Source: CAYSND01 sp964642235
GTDB lineage: Bacteria; Bacteroidota; Bacteroidia; Bacteroidales; UBA932
Length of the DNA: 11,946 bases
Assembly (NCBI GenBank): GCA_964642235.1
Contig: CAZXOP010000055.1
Span: forward strand, 1 to 11,946
Direction of reading: 5' to 3'
Positions within the stretch are counted from its first letter, which is position 1; the number at the start of each line of letters is the position of its first letter. Of the stretch, positions 6,393 through 11,946 are shown in pieces. Made by a program: the position numbers and the translations under genes. Under the pieces are notes generated by a model. That model ran no database searches, had not been told where the DNA came from, and worked only from the letters and a program-made list of their open reading frames with translations.

Positions 6393-7820
6393 TTAAATTA
6401 ATCTGAGGATAAAACAGTTACTCCACCCTAATGAGACATCTACCGGAGTAGAGGAGTTTAGTTTTTCAGTCTGAGGTATCCCTAAAAACTCAAAAGCATG
6501 ATTTGGGATAGTTATCTTTAGGTTAGCCTCCTCGTCAGAGAAATTAACCACACAGAGGTAGAGTTCCCCCTCTCCATATCTTAGAAAAGCAAAATGGCGA
6601 TTAATGTCAAATGTACCATTATCGGCATTTGCATAACATAAATCAAAGTTACCACCTACCCTAAATGCAGGAATAAGCATCGCGGCAGAGAAGAGCTGCT
6701 TGTAGAGTTCATAAATCTGAATTTCCCTATCGGTGAGATACTTGTGGCTGTTTTTCTCTTCTATCCCTTTTATCCATCTCCTTACAGAGGCGACGCTCCA
6801 GAAGTCAAAAATGGTCGTTCTGCCATCTCTTCCACTATACCCCTCCTCATCCATTCCCCTCTCCCCTATCTCCTGACCGAAATAGAACATAAAAGGGGCT
6901 GTGTTGAATAACAATGAAATAAAGACTGCAGGCATAGCCTTTTCCGGAGAACCAAGGAAGAAATCCGAGGCAAGTCGCTGCTCATCATGGTTCTCCATGA
7001 AATTCAGCATATTGGGCTGCAACTCCCTTAGGAACTGCCAATTGGATGTAATGCCCCATGCCGGTTCATTACTCTGTGTGATACCCCTTAAAGTATCATA
7101 AAGTCCGCATTTATCATATAGATAGTCAAATCCACCGTATGTTAAAAAAGGACGATATTTCTCTTTTTTATATATTTCTGCAATAAATATAATATCGGGA
7201 TACTGTTTTTTAACCTCGGCTATACACCAATGCCAGAAATTTAGATTCACAAGCTCAACCATGTCACATCGGAACCCGCTAACCCCTTTCCCTGCCCAAA
7301 ACAGGAGGATATCCAACATCTTATCCCATGTATCACGAACATCAAAATTAAGTTTAACAGTATCGCTCCAGTCACCATCATGAATCCTTCCCGGATAATA
7401 ATTTGCATCAGTAAAAGGATCTTTCTCAGATGAATAACCGACTGAGACATGATTAGGGATAAAGTCTATAATCACCCCTATCTCTGACTTCTTGCAGCGG
7501 GCAACAAGTTGCTCGAACTCTTTCATCCTCGAAGAGGGTTTGGTAGCAAGATAAGGGTTAACATCGTAATAATCGCTTATGGCGAAAGGAGAACCTGCTC
7601 GTCCTTTAACAAAGGGCTCCCCCTCGGAAGAATGTCTTATCACACCAGTAGTCCAGATATGGGTGACGGAGAGGGATTTGAGCTCTTCGAGAACCGCGTT
7701 GTTTATATCTGCAAACACGCCGGAACCATTCTCTTTTAATGAGCCTCCGGGAATACAATTTTCATTTTTATTCCCGAAAACTCTTAAAAGCGTCTGATAT
7801 ATGATAAATTTTCCTTCCAT
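6393..7820 (-). CDS. Cytoplasmic GH13 alpha-amylase-family enzyme
   Basis: Starting from the ATG at 7820 the product has 475 residues; a TTG two codons upstream is in frame but less likely. No signal peptide is present, pointing to a cytoplasmic enzyme. GH13 conserved regions are in order: DFIPNH at 119-124 (region I), GFRCD at 182-186 with nucleophile Asp186 (region II), IAEIY with acid/base Glu215 (region III), and ENHDE with His278-Asp279 (region IV). After the barrel, a C-terminal beta domain runs from about 400 to the end. Expected activity is hydrolysis or transfer of alpha-1,4-glucans such as glycogen or maltodextrin; exact specificity cannot be read. The start lies 9 bases after the phosphofructokinase stop, so the genes are surely co-transcribed. 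That context fits internal glucan breakdown feeding glycolysis. Confidence 0.9.
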   Translation of the reverse strand: MEGKFIIYQTLLRVFGNKNENCIPGGSLKENGSGVFADINNAVLEELKSLSVTHIWTTGVIRHSSEGEPFVKGRAGSPFAISDYYDVNPYLATKPSSRMKEFEQLVARCKKSEIGVIIDFIPNHVSVGYSSEKDPFTDANYYPGRIHDGDWSDTVKLNFDVRDTWDKMLDILLFWAGKGVSGFRCDMVELVNLNFWHWCIAEVKKQYPDIIFIAEIYKKEKYRPFLTYGGFDYLYDKCGLYDTLRGITQSNEPAWGITSNWQFLRELQPNMLNFMENHDEQRLASDFFLGSPEKAMPAVFISLLFNTAPFMFYFGQEIGERGMDEEGYSGRDGRTTIFDFWSVASVRRWIKGIEEKNSHKYLTDREIQIYELYKQLFSAAMLIPAFRVGGNFDLCYANADNGTFDINRHFAFLRYGEGELYLCVVNFSDEEANLKITIPNHAFEFLGIPQTEKLNSSTPVDVSLGWSNCFILRLI

Positions 7821-7829
7821 AAGCAAATT

Positions 7830-9062
7830 TTACCAGTTTAGAATCTTATAAAAATCATACTCCTCAGGAGATGGGACATACTTTTTAGCTGCCTCATAAT
7901 CGTTAGGAGTGATATAATGTAATTCGTACTTAAAAATATTCTGTACTTTTTCACGATTTATATCCACAAGTCTTGGTGGAATTTTCCCTGTCTTAGGATC
8001 TTGGAGATCTTTTAGATAGAGAGGAGCTGCCTCACCAAGGGAGTTGATATAGACCATACACCCTGTTTCCCCTTTTGAGAAGAGTTTCCAAACTCCAAAA
8101 GCAAGCTGTGAACAGTATGTCAAATCAAATGATACTGGAGTATGGCACCTAACATCGTAACCTATTTCGATAGGACGTGTTTTGACAGAGAGACCCAACA
8201 GATGAAGCTTGTTTTCCAAAATAGTATTGAAAAGCTGTGCTTTGGAGACCTTTCCAAGTTCAGGATGTCCATGGGAATCGTATGAGAAGACAACGCCTGA
8301 TTTCTCTAACTCTTCATCACTCAATGCATGGAAAACCCCTTCTGAAATAAGAACTCCACCATAGGGAATATTTAGAAGCTTTCTCTTTAATATGGATGAG
8401 AGAGAGAGATTAACTATCTTATCTATAGTCACTTCTGTTTTATTAAACATTTCAGGGATTACCACCATAGGGTAATGGCATGAAGCACTGATACCGAGAG
8501 TCAAATGCCCTGCAGAACGTCCCATGGCGGAGACTAAGAACCAAGTTCCACTTGTACGTGCATCTTCATAAACGATGGTAGCAACACGAGTACCTTCAGA
8601 TTTAGCTGATTGGTAACCAAATGTAGGTTGATTGTTAGGGAGTGGGAGGTCATTATCTATAGTCTTGGGTACATGGATATTCTGAATAGGATAATGTTTA
8701 GACTCAAGGAACTTGGCTATTCTGTTGGCAGTAGAGGCTGTGTCGTCACCACCGATAGTAACAAGTAGTCTTATATTATTCTTTTCAAAAAATTCTATGT
8801 TGAAATTCTTCTGAAAATCCTCTTCAGATGGTTTATAACGACTCATCATTAAATATGAGCCACCACGATTAAAGATACTATCTGCTAGGAAAAAATCTAT
8901 CTCCGTACTATTGGGTTGAGCAGAAAATATAGCTTTATATCCTCCGTGAAGTCCGATTACTCTATACCCTTTCGAAATAAATGTTTTTGCAATAGTCCCT
9001 ACTACTGTGTTAATACCCGGGGCGGGACCCCCTCCGGTTAAAATTACAATTGAATCTTTCAT
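7830..9062 (-). CDS. Phosphofructokinase, predicted pyrophosphate-dependent
   Basis: The 410-residue product has the PFK fold signatures: LTGGGPAPGIN near 8-18, GGDDT at 104-108, PKTIDND at 132-138 with catalytic base Asp136, and MGRSAGHL at 180-187. It phosphorylates fructose 6-phosphate to fructose 1,6-bisphosphate in the cytoplasm. ATP-dependent enzymes such as E. coli PfkA have GGDGS and GTIDND. Here the Gly-to-Asp change (Asp107) and the Gly-to-Lys change (Lys133) are the two known markers of pyrophosphate-dependent PFKs. The enzyme would then be reversible and save ATP. The 410-residue length is above the roughly 320 of bacterial ATP-PFKs and fits the PPi-type groups. First gene of an operon with a GH13 enzyme and an exported hydrolase, transcribed divergently from ligA. 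Phosphoryl donor is predicted from the two residues, not proved. Confidence 0.92.
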   Translation of the reverse strand: MKDSIVILTGGGPAPGINTVVGTIAKTFISKGYRVIGLHGGYKAIFSAQPNSTEIDFFLADSIFNRGGSYLMMSRYKPSEEDFQKNFNIEFFEKNNIRLLVTIGGDDTASTANRIAKFLESKHYPIQNIHVPKTIDNDLPLPNNQPTFGYQSAKSEGTRVATIVYEDARTSGTWFLVSAMGRSAGHLTLGISASCHYPMVVIPEMFNKTEVTIDKIVNLSLSSILKRKLLNIPYGGVLISEGVFHALSDEELEKSGVVFSYDSHGHPELGKVSKAQLFNTILENKLHLLGLSVKTRPIEIGYDVRCHTPVSFDLTYCSQLAFGVWKLFSKGETGCMVYINSLGEAAPLYLKDLQDPKTGKIPPRLVDINREKVQNIFKYELHYITPNDYEAAKKYVPSPEEYDFYKILNW

Positions 9063-9088
9063 TTTTATAATAGAGTTTTTATAAGCCG

Positions 9089-9096
9089 CAAAATTA
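9089..9096 (-). promoter_or_regulatory. -7 promoter element for the phosphofructokinase operon
   Basis: On the minus strand TAATTTTG exactly matches TAnnTTTG, the Bacteroidota -7 consensus. It would place the transcript start roughly 20 bases before the ATG at 9062. No good -33 TTTG is seen; only a T-rich stretch is at the right distance. The element lies between the -33 and start of the opposing ligA promoter region. Confidence 0.45.
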
Positions 9097-9106
9097 TCAT
9101 ATTTTA

Positions 9107-9137
9107 TTGAATTAAGGTAAAAATATTATTACTTTTG
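9107..9137 (+). promoter_or_regulatory. Bacteroidota-type promoter of ligA
   Basis: TTG at 9107-9109 and TACTTTTG at 9130-9137 are separated by 20 bases, matching the -33/-7 arrangement of Bacteroidota primary-sigma promoters. The -7 box ends 9 bases before the ATG at 9147, so the predicted transcript has only a few leader bases. The whole 84-base gap 9063-9146 is taken up by the two divergent promoters. Confidence 0.55.
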
Positions 9138-9146
9138 TAAGTTAAA

Positions 9147-11189
9147 ATGAGAATCAACAAGAAATACGCTGAACAAAGGATATCAGAGTTAACCAAAGAG
9201 TTAAATATTCATAATCACAGATACTATCTTCTTAATGCTCCAACTATCAGTGATTTTGAGTATGATATTCTTATGCAGGAACTTATAACTCTTGAAAAGT
9301 TATATCCTGAACTACTCTCTGATAACTCCCCTTCGAAAAGAGTTGGGAGCGACCTTTCATTAAGCAATGGTGGGGATAATCTCACAGAAGATGTTATTGC
9401 AGTCTCATTTGAACAGGCTCCCCATAAATACCCAATGCTTTCACTCTCCAATACTTATGAATTTACTGAACTCTACGCTTTTGATGAGAGAATACGTAAG
9501 GTTATTGATGAGCCTTACACATACTGCTGCGAACTAAAATTTGATGGTACTGCCATTTGTCTTACTTATCTTAACGGAGAACTTAGCAGAGCCCTTACCC
9601 GCGGAGACGGTACTGTCGGTGATATTGTCACCACTAATGTAAAAACCATTAAAGGGATACCACAGAGGGTATTAGGGGCACCGGCGGAGTTTGAAATAAG
9701 GGGTGAGATATTTATGCCTTATGACGCTTTTGACAGACTTAATGCTGAGCGCGAAGAGCAGGAGGAGGCTCCTTTTGCCAACCCAAGAAATGCTGCTGCA
9801 GGTTCTTTGAAGCTGCTGGACCCGGGTGAGGTGAGAAAGAGAGGGTTAGAGTGTGTATTGTATCATATTTTAGGGGAAAACATCCCCTTTAACACCCACT
9901 ACGAAGCACTATTGGCAGCCAAAAAGTGGGGATTCCCCACCTCTGAATATTCTAAAATCTTTGCCTCTTTAGATGAGGTGATCTCATTTATTAAAGAGTG
10001 GGATGAAAAGAGGAAAACCCTCCCCTTTGCTACTGACGGGATGGTTATTAAGATAAACGAACTCGATATCCAAAAGCGTTTAGGGGTGACAGCCAAGTCT
10101 CCCAGATGGGCAACTGCATATAAGTTCAAGCCGGAAGATGCTCTTACGAAACTATTATCTATTGATTATCAGGTAGGAAGAACAGGGGCCATTACCCCCG
10201 TAGCAAATCTTGAACCGGTTCAACTTTCGGGGACAGTGGTGAAGCGTGCCTCTCTGCACAATGCAGAGCAGATGGAACTACTCGATATTCGAATTAATGA
10301 CTTTGTTTATGTGGAGAAAGGGGGAGAAATTATCCCCAAAATAACCGGAGTAGAGCTCTCTAAAAGGTGCAGTGACTCGATGGTACCTACTTTTCCATCT
10401 AATTGTCCCGACTGTGGGAGTCTGCTTGTGAAGGATGAGGCAGAGGCAAAACACTATTGTCTTAATTCAGATAACTGTCCCACCCAGATTAAAGCTCGGT
10501 TTGTCCACTTCTCTTCCCGTAAGGCAATGAATATAATTGCAGGGGATGCAACTGTGGAACAATTATATAGCAAGGGGTTCATAAAAGAGCTTTCGGATCT
10601 TTATAAATTAACGAAGGAGGAGCTCCTTACCCTCGAAGGGTGGAAGGAGCGTTCTGCAGAAAGGTTTCTTGAGAGTCTTGAGGAGTCGAAAAAGGCCCCC
10701 TTCGGGTCTGTTCTCTTCGCACTTGGAATCAGATATATAGGGGAAACCACTGCTAAGATGTTAGCCTCGCATTTTAAAAATATAGATACAATGATGAATG
10801 CCTCTAAGGAGGAACTTTTAACTATAGATGAGGTGGGGGAAAAGGTTGCTGAAAGTATTATTGCTTACTTTGCAGAGCCGAGACACACAGTATTGGTCCA
10901 AGAATTGAGGGGATTTGGGCTGAATTTCGAAGAAGATGAGACTAAAACCGGTAAAGTCTCAGATAAATTAAATAATAACATAATTGTTATCACTGGAAAC
11001 TTTTCTGTTTCAAGAGAAGATATTAAGGATATTATATCCAAAAACGGTGGAAAGAATAGTGGCTCGGTTAGTGGTAATACCACATACCTGCTTGCGGGGG
11101 AGAAACCGGGTCCTGAAAAGATGAAAAAAGCCGAAAAACTCGGTATTAGAATAATAAGTGAAGAAGATTTTTATAAATTATTGAAATAA
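9147..11189 (+). CDS. ligA: NAD+-dependent DNA ligase LigA
   Basis: This 680-residue protein is full length for bacterial LigA. It seals nicks in duplex DNA during replication and repair, using NAD+ as the adenylate donor. Domains in order: Ia region with HNHRYY (22-27) for NAD+ binding; adenylation domain with KFDG at 131-134, Lys131 being the residue that is adenylated; EIRGEIF (183-189), NPRNAAAGSL (212-221) and DGMVIKIN (297-304); OB fold with VGRTGAITPVA (343-353); a zinc site of Cys420, Cys423, Cys438 and Cys444; helix-hairpin-helix region about 455-590; and a C-terminal BRCT domain about 609-680. The first hairpin segment reads MNIIAGDATVEQL where many ligases have an EGLG-type turn. 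The ATG at 9147 is fixed by the promoter and the standard N-terminus. It is probably co-transcribed with the flavodiiron gene two bases downstream. Confidence 0.98.
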   Translation: MRINKKYAEQRISELTKELNIHNHRYYLLNAPTISDFEYDILMQELITLEKLYPELLSDNSPSKRVGSDLSLSNGGDNLTEDVIAVSFEQAPHKYPMLSLSNTYEFTELYAFDERIRKVIDEPYTYCCELKFDGTAICLTYLNGELSRALTRGDGTVGDIVTTNVKTIKGIPQRVLGAPAEFEIRGEIFMPYDAFDRLNAEREEQEEAPFANPRNAAAGSLKLLDPGEVRKRGLECVLYHILGENIPFNTHYEALLAAKKWGFPTSEYSKIFASLDEVISFIKEWDEKRKTLPFATDGMVIKINELDIQKRLGVTAKSPRWATAYKFKPEDALTKLLSIDYQVGRTGAITPVANLEPVQLSGTVVKRASLHNAEQMELLDIRINDFVYVEKGGEIIPKITGVELSKRCSDSMVPTFPSNCPDCGSLLVKDEAEAKHYCLNSDNCPTQIKARFVHFSSRKAMNIIAGDATVEQLYSKGFIKELSDLYKLTKEELLTLEGWKERSAERFLESLEESKKAPFGSVLFALGIRYIGETTAKMLASHFKNIDTMMNASKEELLTIDEVGEKVAESIIAYFAEPRHTVLVQELRGFGLNFEEDETKTGKVSDKLNNNIIVITGNFSVSREDIKDIISKNGGKNSGSVSGNTTYLLAGEKPGPEKMKKAEKLGIRIISEEDFYKLLK

Positions 11190-11191
11190 TT

Positions 11192-11946
11192 ATGGTTAAC
11201 ATTAGTGAAAGAATTTTTTATATCGGAGTAAACGATCGAAAGAAACATCTATTTGAAAACAACTGGCCGCTACCTTATGGGGTCTCTTACAACTCTTATC
11301 TTATAAGAGATGAGAAGACTGCTGTTATAGATACTATCGAATATGGTTCAAATGGTGATTACCTAAAAAACATAGTATCTTTATTAGGTGACAAAAAGCT
11401 TGATTATCTTATTATTAACCACATGGAGCCTGACCATTCGAGTATGATCGGAGAGGTCTTTTCCAAATTTCCGGAGGTCACAATAGTAGGCAATTCGAAA
11501 ACTTTTAATCTACTAAACTCATATTTTTCACTTCCTAAGGAGAATTTTAAGGAAGTTACTGATGGTGAGGTGTTAGATATGGGGTATCATAAACTTAAAT
11601 TTGTCTTTACCCCATGGGTACATTGGCCCGAAACCATGATGACTTATGATATAACTGAGTCTATACTCTTCTCATGTGATGGTTTCGGAAGTTATGGAAC
11701 CCTTGATGGAGGTATTTTTGACGATGAGGTGGATATCGATTTTTATGAGAGTGAGGCTCGTAGATATTACTCTAATATAGTCGGAAAATGGTCAGGTATG
11801 GTTCAGAAAGCCATAAAAAAATTCGATTGTTTACCTATCAAATGTGTCTGCCCTTCACATGGGCCTATTTGGAAAAGCGACCCATCTAAAGTTCTCTGCT
11901 GGTATGATCGTTGGAGCAAGTATGAGGCTGAGGAGGGGGTAGTTAT
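11192..11946 (+). CDS. Flavodiiron protein (A-type flavoprotein), 3' end off the window
   Basis: The visible 251 residues start at the ATG at 11192, two bases after the ligA stop, and the frame runs open to the right edge. This part is the metallo-beta-lactamase-like diiron domain. All expected iron ligands are present: His77, Glu79, Asp81 and His82 in NHMEPDHSS, His144 in PWVHWPET, Asp163 in SCDGFGSYG, and His223 in CPSHGPIW. Family members have about 400 residues, with an FMN-binding flavodoxin domain after residue 250, which would lie beyond the window. These cytoplasmic enzymes of anaerobes reduce O2 to water and/or NO to N2O, using electrons from rubredoxin or similar donors. O2 versus NO preference cannot be told from these residues. 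Linkage to ligA is probably just shared transcription. Confidence 0.95.
   Translation, partial: MVNISERIFYIGVNDRKKHLFENNWPLPYGVSYNSYLIRDEKTAVIDTIEYGSNGDYLKNIVSLLGDKKLDYLIINHMEPDHSSMIGEVFSKFPEVTIVGNSKTFNLLNSYFSLPKENFKEVTDGEVLDMGYHKLKFVFTPWVHWPETMMTYDITESILFSCDGFGSYGTLDGGIFDDEVDIDFYESEARRYYSNIVGKWSGMVQKAIKKFDCLPIKCVCPSHGPIWKSDPSKVLCWYDRWSKYEAEEGVV

Noticed and set aside
7247..7450. Small minus-strand open frame inside the GH13 gene
   Set aside because: It is an out-of-frame shadow of a gene with all catalytic regions intact in the main frame; no frameshift is needed.

Overview
The window looks like a chromosomal stretch from an AT-rich, anaerobic member of the Bacteroidales (Bacteroidota). The support is indirect but consistent: fimbrillin-like lipoproteins ending in the 'Fibrobacter succinogenes major paralogous' (FISUMP) domain, promoter -7 elements of the TAnnTTTG type instead of E. 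coli-like boxes, little sign of Shine-Dalgarno sequences, a pyrophosphate-type phosphofructokinase, and an oxygen/NO-scavenging flavodiiron protein. No tRNA, rRNA, CRISPR array, transposase, integrase or prophage gene was seen.

Layout. (1) 1-1149, + strand: 3' part of an AAA-type P-loop ATPase of the DUF4143-like group, running in from the left edge. (2) 1150-1296: convergent intergenic gap with a small hairpin and one copy of a 35-bp repeat. (3) 4742 down to 1297, - strand: a three-gene operon made of a 53-residue glycine-rich peptide and two tandem paralogous lipoproteins (fimbrillin-like plus FISUMP). A Bacteroidota-type promoter lies just upstream of the peptide. (4) 4743-5015: intergenic, with the operon promoter, the second copy of the 35-bp repeat, and a strong hairpin that probably terminates the next operon. 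(5) 9062 down to 5016, - strand: a tight three-gene operon of PPi-type phosphofructokinase, cytoplasmic GH13 alpha-amylase-like enzyme and exported alpha/beta hydrolase. (6) 9063-9146: a compact divergent promoter region. (7) 9147-11946, + strand: ligA (NAD+-dependent DNA ligase) followed two bases later by a flavodiiron protein gene cut by the right edge.

How the genes work together. The phosphofructokinase and GH13 enzyme fit intracellular glycogen or maltodextrin breakdown feeding glycolysis. The hydrolase is exported, so its role there is unclear. The ligase and flavodiiron genes are probably co-transcribed housekeeping/stress genes. The accessory part is the peptide-lipoprotein operon. 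The peptide belongs to a kind of short, unnamed, Gly-rich, Trp-ending polypeptide that I recall next to surface-lipoprotein genes in Bacteroidales. The first lipoprotein carries a similar Gly-rich, Trp-ending tail beyond its FISUMP domain. This operon is the best candidate for an undescribed system, but its function cannot be read from the sequence.
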